Shown: positions 17,684 through 26,224, numbered from the stretch's first letter. The stretch: DNA of 64,000 bases from Bacteroidales bacterium (GCA_017529425.1 JAFXNQ010000015.1:41612-105611); one strand, 5' to 3'. The notes: generated from the letters alone by a model not told the origin. Translations and numbers: made by a program.

Positions 17684-18751
17684 TCAGAAGCTGACATTCT
17701 GGCCTTCTACAACTACGAAATCTTTGACTGTGAGATTGAATGTCAAATTCTGTGTGGTGATGTCCTTGTCATCCTCCAGATCGTCGTCATCATTGTCGTC
17801 AGGGTCGTTGGGGTCAGGCTCGGAACCGTCGTCCGGAATTCCAGGGCGGGTGATTGTAATATCGTAAGAATATGAATGGTTCCTCTTTACGCCGTAATGC
17901 TTGTCATAGACCCCTACAAATGCAGATGTGTTCCATGTGCTGCCGTTGTTTACCGGGATGGACCAGTAATAGGTCTTGCCGTTTATGTCGCCCTTTATGC
18001 AGAGGCGGATAGCGTTCTTGCCGCTTGTGCTCACCTGTGTGGTCCTCTCGTAGCAGAAGAAGTGGTGGTTTTGGATGGCATCAGAGCCGCTGGTTACATC
18101 TCCCAGATAGTCATATACTTCAAAACTTTCGTGATTCAAAGGGTACAGGCCGGAAGAGTAGCTGGTGCCAGGTGTTCCGTTGTAAGCCATCGTCGTAGGA
18201 TAATTCTTGATATACATCGCAACATTGCTTACGGTTTTGCCTTCCAGGGCTCCGGTAAGTTCAAATTTGAGTGAACTTACGCTGATTTTGCTGACAAGCC
18301 TGGTGGCAGGGATTGGAACGCTGGTGGTCGTTGATGAGATGGTTGCGTGATTCTCCCCAATCATTACCATTTCGTCAAGTCCTTCGTCTTTCAGGTTTGA
18401 CACTACTGCCCAGAATGCTGCCGGGGTAGTTATATCCGTGAAAGTGAATTCGCTGTTAGGGTTAATTACCGCGATAAAATGGCGTAATCCTGGTGTAACG
18501 CTGATAGAGCCGGTGTTGGAAGTTACATATGCCGATCCGTCCAGGCGGTCCCCGTCAAAGGCGAACACATAGGCAGTCTTGATGTTGTCATCGTCGATGC
18601 CGTCGCCGTCGGTTGCCTTTGTGGCATACCCGATTGAAAAGTTAACGACCACTTCTTTCTCTTTCTCACTGGCTTGCTCCTGATCAATCTTGCCGCACGA
18701 GGTCATAACAACCCCCATCGCAAGCGCAAATAACATAATGTTTCTTTTCAT
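17684..18751 (-). CDS. Fimbrillin-like (FimA/Mfa1-type) major subunit lipoprotein
   Basis: 355 residues. The lipobox MTSC (acylated Cys) lies at about residue 19. The N-terminal domain starts VVVNFSIGYATKATDGDGIDDD, followed by VYVFAF-type strands, as in type V pilins of Bacteroidales, which are secreted as lipoproteins and polymerise after protease cleavage. HSYSYDITITRPG near the C-terminus is a fimbrillin signature. It is followed by an Asp-rich stretch (about residues 307-330) and a final strand VKDFVVVEGQNVSF. It is the last gene of an operon with Mfa2/FimB and DUF3575 partners, which strongly supports fimbria biogenesis. Confidence 0.82.
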   Translation of the reverse strand: MKRNIMLFALAMGVVMTSCGKIDQEQASEKEKEVVVNFSIGYATKATDGDGIDDDNIKTAYVFAFDGDRLDGSAYVTSNTGSISVTPGLRHFIAVINPNSEFTFTDITTPAAFWAVVSNLKDEGLDEMVMIGENHATISSTTTSVPIPATRLVSKISVSSLKFELTGALEGKTVSNVAMYIKNYPTTMAYNGTPGTSYSSGLYPLNHESFEVYDYLGDVTSGSDAIQNHHFFCYERTTQVSTSGKNAIRLCIKGDINGKTYYWSIPVNNGSTWNTSAFVGVYDKHYGVKRNHSYSYDITITRPGIPDDGSEPDPNDPDDNDDDDLEDDKDITTQNLTFNLTVKDFVVVEGQNVSF

Positions 18752-18798
18752 CGTTTTGTTTTTTTAATGGTTTATAATGTTGTGTTAAAACAGCCATT

Positions 18799-19620
18799 TT
18801 AAAAATATATCTCTATAGTATCGTGGCTTACCCAGTCGGATACATTCAAGGTCAGGAATATGCTTCCACCACCCATCACGAGGTCGACAATTACCGGCTT
18901 CTGGTTTGTCAGGGAGATATTTTCTCCACTCCTGTACAGTTGTTCCCCTAATGGGTAGCTGACCATCTTTGACTCCCCGTCTATCTTGAAATAGAGTTCC
19001 AGGATTGCGTCTGTTGCGTTTGGTTGGGTCATCATCAAGGCGTTGAACTGGTAATAGCCATCGTTTTGTGCAGGAGATGCAACTCCGGTTGGGATGATAC
19101 TGCCGGTCTTGGATGTAGCACGGCCATTGAAGTCAAAACCATGGCTCACCCGGGTCACTACAGGCTGAACTTCAGATATGCCCCGCAGCATTCCACGTAC
19201 AATAATTGTCAAGGGGATATGCTGACGGACAGGCTCCACCGTTACGTACATATCTTCGCAACGTGTGGCCAGCCGCCGGTAGTCGCTCCACAGGCTGTCG
19301 GGTCTCTCTTTTGTCTCTATGGTGCGGCTGTTGTCCAGAATGGCAGATCCTTTCAGATTTCCCCAGGCGCAGAAGTCAATTTCATCTTTATCCACCTGTA
19401 GTATCAGGGTATCGCCGATTGCAGATTGAGGCACAGCTGTCCACCGGGCTTCGCCGGAACTGCTGCTGGTTACAATATCAACCTTGCTTATATTGTTGAT
19501 GTCAATTCGGCTCAGGTCCACATGAAGATAACACGGACACTTGCTCCTGTCTTCTTTGACGCATGAGCAGAGCATGGACATCATTATAGCGGCAAACAAA
19601 GCTTTACGTGTCATTTTCAT
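18799..19620 (-). CDS. FimB/Mfa2-family fimbrial anchor lipoprotein
   Basis: 273 residues. The lipobox SMLCSC is followed by EDRSKCPCYLHVDLSRID, the DRSxCPC...DLS signature of the Mfa2/FimB family (DUF1812). These proteins sit at the base of fimbriae and control length. The rest is a two-domain beta-sandwich, with the family stretch NISLTNQKPVIVDLVMGGGSIFLTL near the end. Its start overlaps the DUF3575 stop by four bases, so the two are translationally coupled; fimbrillin follows after 47 bases. Confidence 0.88.
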   Translation of the reverse strand: MKMTRKALFAAIMMSMLCSCVKEDRSKCPCYLHVDLSRIDINNISKVDIVTSSSSGEARWTAVPQSAIGDTLILQVDKDEIDFCAWGNLKGSAILDNSRTIETKERPDSLWSDYRRLATRCEDMYVTVEPVRQHIPLTIIVRGMLRGISEVQPVVTRVSHGFDFNGRATSKTGSIIPTGVASPAQNDGYYQFNALMMTQPNATDAILELYFKIDGESKMVSYPLGEQLYRSGENISLTNQKPVIVDLVMGGGSIFLTLNVSDWVSHDTIEIYF

Positions 19621-20195
19621 AGATTTATCCTCATTGCTACTATAATGTCAGAAGGGAAGATGGTAACTCCCTTCCGCCTGTCTTTGAGCCTTCCGCAAAC
19701 CGGCCCCTGGTAATAAGAGGTCCGATGCCAGGCTACCGCTACACCTGCACCGAGCGACAGTGACAGCCAGTCAGAGAGGGCAAAATCGTATCCGGAGATC
19801 AATTTCGTCCCGGCAAGATTGCCGTCGAGATATCGCTCGTAGCAGGGCAGGGCTAAACTATATTCACTTACTACTACCCCGGCTCCGGCCCACCAGCCGT
19901 GCCAAACAGAATCTGTCCAATACCTGATATCTGCCGACGGGGTCAGCTGCCTTATATGTAATTGCCCGGACGTGCCGCCCGCATAGGTAAAAGGGTTATA
20001 TTTGATTCCGGCCTGGACACTCCAGTGATTGCCAGTTGCCAGATGCAGTTCTGCGTTTGCGGTACCCAGTAATAACCAGGTAGGGATGTTAGTTGATACG
20101 CACCAGCGGCTGACACCTTCACGCGCCATTGCGGGTGTACAAGAGCCAATCAGCAGGGCGGCGGCTGCAAGAATTATTTTTAATGTCGTTTTCAT
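19617..20195 (-). CDS. DUF3575 outer-membrane beta-barrel-like protein
   Basis: 192 residues with a signal peptide (MKTTLKIILAAAALLIGSCTPAMA; the LIGSC motif makes a lipoprotein possible too). The pattern RWCVSTNIPTWLLLGTANAELHLATG then WSVQAGIKYNPF, SADIRYWTD and WWAGAGVVVSEY matches DUF3575, a family often encoded first in Bacteroidales fimbrial operons, with alternating hydrophobic strands that suggest a small beta-barrel. Its role in fimbria assembly is unproven. A TACTTTTG element lies just upstream. Confidence 0.8.
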   Translation of the reverse strand: MKTTLKIILAAAALLIGSCTPAMAREGVSRWCVSTNIPTWLLLGTANAELHLATGNHWSVQAGIKYNPFTYAGGTSGQLHIRQLTPSADIRYWTDSVWHGWWAGAGVVVSEYSLALPCYERYLDGNLAGTKLISGYDFALSDWLSLSLGAGVAVAWHRTSYYQGPVCGRLKDRRKGVTIFPSDIIVAMRINL

Positions 20196-20220
20196 GAGCT
20201 GCGCATTGTTTGTTACGGTG

Positions 20221-20228
20221 CAAAAGTA
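20221..20228 (-). promoter_or_regulatory. -7 box of the fimbrial operon
   Basis: The minus strand reads TACTTTTG, ending about 25 bases before the DUF3575 ATG. A TTTTG 16-18 bases upstream could act as the -33 element, slightly short. Confidence 0.5.
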
Positions 20229-20334
20229 GAGTGCAGAGAGCCTTCAAAACGGAAATTGACGGAGTTATGCCTGAAATTTGGGCGATTATGAAAATGAAAA
20301 AATTGTTAAATTCGCATCGCTAAAAATCAAATCA

Positions 20335-21468
20335 ATGAAAAACACTCCCATACTGCTTCTTACCGGCTATCTGGGCAGTGGCAAGACCACTCTCGTGAAC
20401 CGGATCCTGAATAATCGAAAAGGGATAAGTTTTGCCGTTATTGTAAATGACATTGGCGAGGTCAACATAGACGCCGACCTTATTGCAAAGGGCGGGGTAG
20501 TAGGGACTAAAGACGATAGTCTGGTTGCTCTGCAAAACGGTTGCATCTGCTGCACGCTGAAGATGGACCTTGTGGAACAGATCACTTCCCTGGTTAACCA
20601 GCAGCAGTTTGATTATATCGTAATTGAGGCCAGCGGCATCTGCGAGCCGGCCCCCATTGCCCAGACAATATGTTCGATACCCTCGCTCGCTCCGCAATTC
20701 AACCTCGCGGGCAGCTGCAGCCTGGACTGCATAGTATCTGTGGTGGACGCCCTGCGCCTTAAAGATGAATTTGGATGCGGTGCGGCTCTCCAACGCGACA
20801 ATATTGAGGAAGATGATATTGAAAACCTGATTATTCAGCAAATTGAGTTCTGCAATATAATCCTGCTTAACAAGGCTGGCGACCTTACTCCTGCCGAATT
20901 GGGTCGTGTGAAAGCTATCGTGCGGGCAATCCAGCCTGCTGCAGAGATAATTGAGTGCGACTATGCAGATGTCGATCTGGATAAACTGTTAAATACCCGC
21001 TCATTCGATTTTGAGAAGGCTGCAACGTCACCTGCCTGGGTACGCGAACTGGAGGGTGGCGATGAGATTGAAAACGAGGAGGAGGGTGAGAGCGATGAAT
21101 ACAACATCGGCACATTTGTTTACTACCGCCGTTTCCCGTTTGATATGAACCGGTTTGACTATTTTATTGCCCGTAACTTTACCTCCAATATCATCCGGGC
21201 CAAAGGTATCTGCTGGTTTAAGGACGACAACGATATGTCATACTTGTTTGAGAGTGCCGGACAGCAGAAAAAGCTATCCGAGGCTGGATACTGGTATGCT
21301 ACCGCCCCCAAGGAAGATCTGGAGCGAATCGCAGCCCAGGACCCGAATTTTATGCACGACTGGGACCCGAATGTCGGCGACCGCATGCAGAAGATAGTTT
21401 TTATTGGCCAAAATCTGGATAGGGAAAAACTATCCAAAGATTTGGATTTTTGTCTTGTTGTTAATTAA
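20335..21468 (+). CDS. CobW/COG0523-family metal-chaperone GTPase
   Basis: 377 residues from the ATG at 20335; an in-frame ATG at 20278 is less likely because it lies before the TAAATTCG element at 20307-20314. Walker A is GYLGSGKTT. The metal site GCICCTL (CxCC) follows ALQN, and EASGICEPAPI is the G3-like switch. LLNKAGDL corresponds to NKxD. A negatively charged insertion (ELEGGDEIENEEEGESDEYN) precedes the CobW C-terminal domain with a YYRRFPFDMNRFDYF entry. Such proteins hand zinc or another metal to client enzymes. No Zur site or client is visible nearby. Confidence 0.87.
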   Translation: MKNTPILLLTGYLGSGKTTLVNRILNNRKGISFAVIVNDIGEVNIDADLIAKGGVVGTKDDSLVALQNGCICCTLKMDLVEQITSLVNQQQFDYIVIEASGICEPAPIAQTICSIPSLAPQFNLAGSCSLDCIVSVVDALRLKDEFGCGAALQRDNIEEDDIENLIIQQIEFCNIILLNKAGDLTPAELGRVKAIVRAIQPAAEIIECDYADVDLDKLLNTRSFDFEKAATSPAWVRELEGGDEIENEEEGESDEYNIGTFVYYRRFPFDMNRFDYFIARNFTSNIIRAKGICWFKDDNDMSYLFESAGQQKKLSEAGYWYATAPKEDLERIAAQDPNFMHDWDPNVGDRMQKIVFIGQNLDREKLSKDLDFCLVVN

Positions 21469-21488
21469 ATAATTGTTTTTTAATTTTG
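21458..21488 (+). promoter_or_regulatory. Promoter of the YegP-like gene
   Basis: TTG 21458-21460, 20-base spacer, TAATTTTG 21481-21488. The -33 element lies inside the last codons of the CobW gene. The leader is about 25 bases. Confidence 0.75.
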
Positions 21489-21518
21489 TATTACACGGTA
21501 TTTTTAAAAACAAGACAT

Positions 21519-21851
21519 ATGGGTAAATTCGTTATCACACTTCGCAAAAACGGCGATCCTCAATTTGTTCTCAAGGCTGCCAACGGCCGCGTAATTCTTG
21601 CAAGCCAGGGCTACAAGTCAAAGAAATCATGCATTGAAGGTGTTGAGTCTGTTAAGAAAAACGGTGCCATTGAAGAGCGTTTTGAGCGTCTGGTGGCAAA
21701 GAACGGCCAGCCTTATTTCAACCTGAAGTCTTCAAATGGTCAGGTTATCGGCACCAGTGAGATGTACTCAAGCGCAGCAGCTATGGAGAAGGGCATCGAG
21801 TCCGTTAAGAAAAACGCAGCTGACGCTGAAGTAGAGGATTTGTCGCTTTAA
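21519..21851 (+). CDS. Two-repeat YegP/DUF1508-family protein
   Basis: 110 residues from the ATG at 21519; an earlier Met at 21486 overlaps the promoter. Two DUF1508 repeats are plain: GKFVITLRKNGDPQFVLKAANGRVILASQGYKSK and RLVAKNGQPYFNLKSSNGQVIGTSEMYSS, each closing with GVESVKKN or GIESVKKN. This small beta-rich family is widespread, abundant and of unknown function. It has its own strong promoter and ends just before a shared terminator, so it is likely a highly expressed single gene. Confidence 0.9.
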   Translation: MGKFVITLRKNGDPQFVLKAANGRVILASQGYKSKKSCIEGVESVKKNGAIEERFERLVAKNGQPYFNLKSSNGQVIGTSEMYSSAAAMEKGIESVKKNAADAEVEDLSL

Positions 21852-21896
21852 GGAACTGCGCGCCCGCATAGGGCTTGCGTTCTGTGCGTGCAAATG

Positions 21897-21928
21897 TAAA
21901 AAGGCAACCGAAAAGGCTGCCTTTTTTG
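21897..21928. terminator. Bidirectional terminator between YegP-like and zinc peptidase genes
   Basis: AAAAAGGCAACC-GAAAA-GGCTGCCTTTTTT: a seven-pair GC core with one mismatch, flanked by A-run and T-run, so it works for the convergent genes on both sides. Confidence 0.8.
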
Positions 21929-21945
21929 CATTTGCATAGAACCTG

Positions 21946-22797
21946 TTAAAGCTCTGAATATTTGGGCGAGAAGGTGTCTCCCAAGGCGGGATTGCCGGTG
22001 GTGAATCCCTTCTTGAGCCAGCGGGAGCGCTGTTCTGACGTACCGTGGGTAAAAGAGTCCGGGACTGTGCGCCCATAGGACTTCTTCTGGAGGTAGTCGT
22101 CGCCAATCTTTGATGCGCAGTTCAGACCCTCTTCCAGGTCGCCGGCTTCAAGTGATTTGAAGTTCTTGTTGTCGTGATATGCCCAGATGCCCGCATAGAA
22201 ATCGGCTTGAAGCTCAAGACGGACGGTGAGCTGGTTGGCCTCCTTCTCGCTGACGCGCTGCCTCTTCTGGTTAACCTGATCCAATGTGCCCAGCAGATAT
22301 TGCACATGGTGACCCACTTCGTGGGCAATTACATATGCCCATGCAAAATCACCATCGGCACCCAACTGCTGTTTCATTGATTTAAAGAACGAGAGGTCCA
22401 GATATACCGACTGGTCTGCACTGCAGTAGAATGGTCCTGACTGTGAGGTCGCTCCGCCGCAGCCGGACTGTACACTTCCGTTGAAGATCACCAGCTTGGG
22501 CGGTGTATAGGTAAGGCCGTTCTTTTTAAAAATATCGGTCCAGACATCTTCAGTGCCCGCCAGAATGGTAGATGCAAAGTCAAACAGTTCGCGGTCCTGT
22601 TCGCTCTCTACATATTCACCTGACTGGGTGGTACCGTCCTCCACATAATTTAATATCTGGGTCGGATCCTGTCCGGTGAGCAGCAAGATAATGCCGACAA
22701 TAATAATGCCGCCGAGACCTATACCTCCGCCTAACATTGCGCCGTTACTGCGCCTGTCCTCTACATTAGAGCTTTTTCTTCTTCCTTGAAGTTGCAT
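21946..22797 (-). CDS. YpfJ-type neutral zinc metallopeptidase
   Basis: 283 residues. The N-terminus MQLQGRRKSSNVEDRRSNG is followed by a single membrane helix (about 22-41, GGGIGLGGIIIVGIILLLTG), giving an N-in anchored protein with its catalytic domain outside. The zinc motif is HEVGHH (about residues 158-163), with ELQADFYAGIWAY downstream as a likely third ligand region. GCGGATSQSGPFYCSADQSVYLDL is a strong family stretch (PF04228). The substrate is unknown. A perfect promoter precedes it and overlaps the fabZ -7 box. Confidence 0.92.
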   Translation of the reverse strand: MQLQGRRKSSNVEDRRSNGAMLGGGIGLGGIIIVGIILLLTGQDPTQILNYVEDGTTQSGEYVESEQDRELFDFASTILAGTEDVWTDIFKKNGLTYTPPKLVIFNGSVQSGCGGATSQSGPFYCSADQSVYLDLSFFKSMKQQLGADGDFAWAYVIAHEVGHHVQYLLGTLDQVNQKRQRVSEKEANQLTVRLELQADFYAGIWAYHDNKNFKSLEAGDLEEGLNCASKIGDDYLQKKSYGRTVPDSFTHGTSEQRSRWLKKGFTTGNPALGDTFSPKYSEL

Positions 22798-22819
22798 TGT
22801 TGTGTTTTTAACCTGAATA

Positions 22820-22850
22820 CAAATTTACAATAATCTTGATATTTTTGCAA
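22820..22850 (-). promoter_or_regulatory. Promoter of the zinc peptidase gene, overlapping the divergent fabZ -7 box
   Basis: Minus strand: TTG 22850-22848, 20-base spacer, TAAATTTG 22827-22820. The plus strand holds TATTTTTG at 22840-22847 for fabZ inside the same 30 bases, so the two divergent promoters share sequence and may compete. Confidence 0.7.
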
Positions 22851-22867
22851 TGAAAATAACGACAGAT

Positions 22868-23287
22868 ATGAATCGTGAAGAACTGAAAAAGATATTGCCG
22901 CATCGCGAACCGATGCTGCTGCTGGATGAGTCAGAAAAGGTTGGGGAGGAGGTGGTTTCCAGCTATAAGGTGCGCGGAGACGAATTTTTCCTTCAGGGAC
23001 ATTTTCCGGGCAAGCCGGTGGTCCCCGGGGTGATACTTTGCGAGATTATGGCGCAAGGGTCGGCGCTGATAATGGCAGATCTTATGAGCCGCTCCATTCC
23101 GCTCTATGCCGGAATCGACGGCGTACGTTTCAAGAGGATGGTGCTGCCCGGAGACACTGTATCTGTAAAGACAAGGATGACATCCCGTCATGGGAATATC
23201 TTTGTTGTAGATGCAGTTGCCACCGTAGAGGGGGAGATGTGCAGCCGCGGCAAGCTGACCTTCATATTGGTTGACAAAGAAACTTAG
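22868..23287 (+). CDS. fabZ: 3-hydroxyacyl-ACP dehydratase, FabZ-like
   Basis: 139 residues from the ATG at 22868; the upstream in-frame ATG at 22850 falls only three bases after the predicted -7 box, so transcription would start past it. The FabZ pattern MNREELKKILPHREPMLLLD is followed by GHFPGKPVVPGVILCEIMAQ with catalytic His45 and Glu59. It dehydrates 3-hydroxyacyl-ACP in fatty-acid elongation. Most Bacteroidota carry FabZ fused to LpxC, so this separate copy may be dedicated to the lipid genes that follow. It is cotranscribed with fabI. Confidence 0.85.
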   Translation: MNREELKKILPHREPMLLLDESEKVGEEVVSSYKVRGDEFFLQGHFPGKPVVPGVILCEIMAQGSALIMADLMSRSIPLYAGIDGVRFKRMVLPGDTVSVKTRMTSRHGNIFVVDAVATVEGEMCSRGKLTFILVDKET

Positions 23288-23297
23288 AAATAAAGTC

Positions 23298-24116
23298 ATG
23301 TACGATTTGCTTAAAGGAAAAAAGGGGATAGTATTCGGGGCTCTGAATGAGCGCTCCATCGCTTGGAAGGTAGCGCAGCGAGCCCATGAGGAGGGTGCAT
23401 CGCTCCTCTTGACAAACACCCCGGTATCGCTCCGCCTGGGGCAGATTCAGTCGCTGGCAGAGGAATGTTGTGCAAAGGTGGTTGCGGCAGACGCCACCAG
23501 TATGGATGATCTTGCCAGGCTGATAGATGAATCGATGGAGTATTTTGGCGGAAAAATCGATTTTGTGCTGCACAGCATTGGAATGTCTCCAAATATCCGC
23601 AAGAATATCCCATATGAAGATACCAACTATGCATTTTTCCAGAAGACGCTGGATATCTCTGCCATCTCCTTTCATAAGGTTATGAATGTACTTTATAACA
23701 GAGATGCGATGGCGCAGGGTGGCTCTATAGTTGCTCTTACTTATATAGCAGGCGAACGGGCATTCCCCGGATACGGCGATATGGCGGACGCCAAGGCGAT
23801 GTTGGAGTCGGTGGCACGCGGCTTTGGCCTGAAATTCGCCCGCAGATACGGCGTCAGGGTGAATACGGTGTCTCAATCGCCAACCCTTACCACGGCGGGA
23901 GAAGGTGTGGCCGGAATGTCCGAGATGTACCGTTATGCCGACCGTTTCTCTCCCTTGGGCAATGCGTCTGCTGAGGATTGTGCAGATTACATCGTGACTC
24001 TGTTCAGCGACCTTACCCGTAAGGTTACGATGCAGAATCTTTATCACGACGGAGGTTTCTCTGCCACTGGCCTTACAGAAGAGGTGCTTGAGACCTTTTC
24101 ACGCGGGCTCGAGTAG
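23298..24116 (+). CDS. fabI: Enoyl-ACP reductase, FabI-like
   Basis: 272 residues from the ATG at 23298; an earlier frame start at 23271 overlaps fabZ by 17 bases. It is a short-chain-dehydrogenase fold with GIVFGALNERSIAWKVAQRAHEEGA (FabI cofactor loop), LHSIGMSPN and AFPGYGDMADAKAMLE, where the FabI Tyr-x6-Lys catalytic pair is expected. RYGVRVNTVSQSPTLTTA is typical of the family. It reduces trans-2-enoyl-ACP in the last step of elongation. Length and features fit FabI rather than FabL or FabK. Confidence 0.9.
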   Translation: MYDLLKGKKGIVFGALNERSIAWKVAQRAHEEGASLLLTNTPVSLRLGQIQSLAEECCAKVVAADATSMDDLARLIDESMEYFGGKIDFVLHSIGMSPNIRKNIPYEDTNYAFFQKTLDISAISFHKVMNVLYNRDAMAQGGSIVALTYIAGERAFPGYGDMADAKAMLESVARGFGLKFARRYGVRVNTVSQSPTLTTAGEGVAGMSEMYRYADRFSPLGNASAEDCADYIVTLFSDLTRKVTMQNLYHDGGFSATGLTEEVLETFSRGLE

Positions 24117-24122
24117 CAGCAG

Positions 24123-24153
24123 TTGATATTTCTGATATTTTTTCATATATTTG
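24123..24153 (+). promoter_or_regulatory. Promoter of the serine palmitoyltransferase gene
   Basis: TTG 24123-24125, 20-base spacer, TATATTTG 24146-24153. The leader of about 45 bases before ATG 24206 contains GCGTCACGC...GCGGGCTGC, with weak dyad symmetry. Confidence 0.75.
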
Positions 24154-24205
24154 CAATTTGTAGCGTCACGCAAAATGCGGGCTGCAATTGTGAAAACATC
24201 ATTAT

Positions 24206-25390
24206 ATGAAGTTATTACAGGAAAAATTATCGCATTATACCCTTCCGCAGCAGCTTAAGGAAATGGGTATTTATCCGTACCATCGTGCTATTTGCAGTGA
24301 ACAGGGAGATGAAGTGTATATTGATGGGAAGAAGGTCCTTATGTTTGGCTCAAACAGCTATCTGGGCCTTACAAATGATCCGAGGGTAAAAGAAGCAGCT
24401 ATCGAGGCTGTGAAAAAATATGGTTCCGGTTGCGCCGGGTCGCGTTTCTTGAACGGCTCTCTTGATATTCATGAGAAGACTGAGGCACGACTTGCAAAAT
24501 TTGTCGGCAAGGAAGATGCAATAATCTTCTCCACCGGTTTCCAGGTTAATCTTGGTGTGGTCTCCTGCCTTTGTGACAGGCATGATTATATCCTGCTGGA
24601 CGAGCGCGACCATGCATCCATCATTGAAGGTCGCCGCCTTTCTCCCGCTAACGCTCTCAAGTTCCGTCACAACGACATGTCTTCCCTTGAGTCCAAATTG
24701 CGCAAGTGTGATAGCGATGCCATCAAACTGATTGTAGTTGATGGTGTTTTCTCCATGGAGGGAGATGTTGCCCCGCTTCATGAGATCGTTGCCCTTGCAG
24801 AGAAATATAGAGCCGCCATAATGGTGGATGAGGCTCACGGTATGGGAGTTTTCGGCCCGCAGGGTCAGGGCGTTTGCTGGGCGCAGGGTGTTACAAAAGA
24901 CATTGACCTGATTATGGCAACCTTCAGCAAGAGCTTTGCTTCTCTCGGAGGTTTTATCGCTACTGACAAGATTACCGCAAACTATATCCGTCACACTGCA
25001 CGTTCTTATATTTTCAGTGCCAGCGCTACCCCTGCTGCAATAGGAGCAGTCAATGCCAGTCTGGATATTATGGAGAAGGAACCTGAGCGTATTGCTCACC
25101 TCTGGGATATCACCCGCTTTGCCATTGAGGGCTTCCGCAACATGGGATGTGAGATAGGTAACACATCTACCCCTATTATCCCGCTCTATATCCGTGACAA
25201 TGAAAAGACTTTCTGCGTAACAAGAGATTTGTTCCTGGAGGGTCTGTTTGTCAATCCTGTGGTTTCTCCTGCAGTTCCTTCTGAGGATACCCTCATCCGC
25301 TTCTCCCTGATGGCTACCCACACTCAGGAGCAGGTTGAGTTTGCCCTGGAAAAGATTGAAAAGGTATTCAAGAAATACGATATAATCTAA
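24206..25390 (+). CDS. spt: Serine palmitoyltransferase (alpha-oxoamine synthase family)
   Basis: 394 residues. PLP-dependent alpha-oxoamine synthase fold with MFGSNSYLGLTNDPRVKEAAIEA, GSRFLNGSLDIHEKTE and TFSKSFASLGG, where Lys242 binds PLP; IMVDEAHGMGVFG is the Asp-His cofactor segment. The short form and N-terminus (MKLLQEKLSHYTLPQQLKEMGIYPY) match Bacteroides serine palmitoyltransferase more than biotin-pathway BioF. It condenses serine with palmitoyl-CoA or -ACP to 3-ketosphinganine, the first step of bacterial sphingolipids. An SDR gene follows one base after its stop. Confidence 0.83.
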   Translation: MKLLQEKLSHYTLPQQLKEMGIYPYHRAICSEQGDEVYIDGKKVLMFGSNSYLGLTNDPRVKEAAIEAVKKYGSGCAGSRFLNGSLDIHEKTEARLAKFVGKEDAIIFSTGFQVNLGVVSCLCDRHDYILLDERDHASIIEGRRLSPANALKFRHNDMSSLESKLRKCDSDAIKLIVVDGVFSMEGDVAPLHEIVALAEKYRAAIMVDEAHGMGVFGPQGQGVCWAQGVTKDIDLIMATFSKSFASLGGFIATDKITANYIRHTARSYIFSASATPAAIGAVNASLDIMEKEPERIAHLWDITRFAIEGFRNMGCEIGNTSTPIIPLYIRDNEKTFCVTRDLFLEGLFVNPVVSPAVPSEDTLIRFSLMATHTQEQVEFALEKIEKVFKKYDII

Positions 25391-25391
25391 G

Positions 25392-26216
25392 ATGAGCCGT
25401 CCGGTATCGGTTGTACTTCTCACCGGAGGGTCGTCTGGCATTGGCGCGGTAACGGCGCGGATGCTTTCTGATGCCGGGTATAAGGTGTACGCGGGGTCGC
25501 GACGGGGCACACTTCCTGAAGAGTGTGCAGGCCGCCAGAATCTGATTCCTGTAGTGCTTGATGTAAACAGTCAGTCAAGTGTGGCTGAGGTTGTGGCATC
25601 CATCCTTTCTAAAGAGGGACACATCGATGCCGTTGTATGTAATGCCGGAAACGGCATTGCCGGTGCTGTGGAACAGACAACCGTAGATGAGGCAAAATAT
25701 CAGTTTGAAACCTGCTTCTTTGGGGCGCATCGCGTTATCCGCGAGGTTCTCCCGTCTATGCGTGGGCAGAAGTTTGGCCGCATTGTCACTATAAGCAGTG
25801 TTGCGGCAAACGTGCCTATCCCTTATCAAACCTTTTACAGTAGCGCCAAGGCAGCCGTTCTGATTTATACCAAGGCGCTCTCGCTGGAGGTCAAAGGGTT
25901 TGGCATACAATGCTGCAGCATCCTCCCTGGAGATACCAGGACCGGTTTTACTGCCGCGCGCAAACTCACCGCGGAATCTTCTGATACCACAAGTGCGTAT
26001 TACGATATTCTAAAGCGCTCGGTGGGGCGTATGGAACACGACGAGCAGAACGGCATGCCCGCCTCCAAAATTGCCAAGGCGGTCGTCAGGCAGTTGGGCA
26101 AAAAGAATATGGCAGCCACATGCACTCCACGCATCGACTATAAGGCCATTAACCTCCTTGTCCGTCTGCTTCCCACTAAACTGATGCTCTGGATTGTGGG
26201 CAAGCTTTACGCTTAA
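25392..26216 (+). CDS. Short-chain dehydrogenase/reductase, possible 3-ketosphinganine reductase
   Basis: 274 residues, a classical SDR: cofactor loop TGGSSGIG (11-18), NAGNG, catalytic Ser in TISSVAANVP, Tyr149 and Lys153 in YSSAK. The C-terminus is hydrophobic (NLLVRLLPTKLMLWIVGKLYA), suggesting membrane association. Because it directly follows serine palmitoyltransferase (one-base gap), reduction of 3-ketosphinganine to sphinganine is the obvious role. That step's enzyme in Bacteroides is also an SDR, but I cannot tell orthology from sequence alone. Another carbonyl substrate is possible. Confidence 0.75.
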   Translation: MSRPVSVVLLTGGSSGIGAVTARMLSDAGYKVYAGSRRGTLPEECAGRQNLIPVVLDVNSQSSVAEVVASILSKEGHIDAVVCNAGNGIAGAVEQTTVDEAKYQFETCFFGAHRVIREVLPSMRGQKFGRIVTISSVAANVPIPYQTFYSSAKAAVLIYTKALSLEVKGFGIQCCSILPGDTRTGFTAARKLTAESSDTTSAYYDILKRSVGRMEHDEQNGMPASKIAKAVVRQLGKKNMAATCTPRIDYKAINLLVRLLPTKLMLWIVGKLYA

Positions 26217-26224
26217 GGTTGCTT

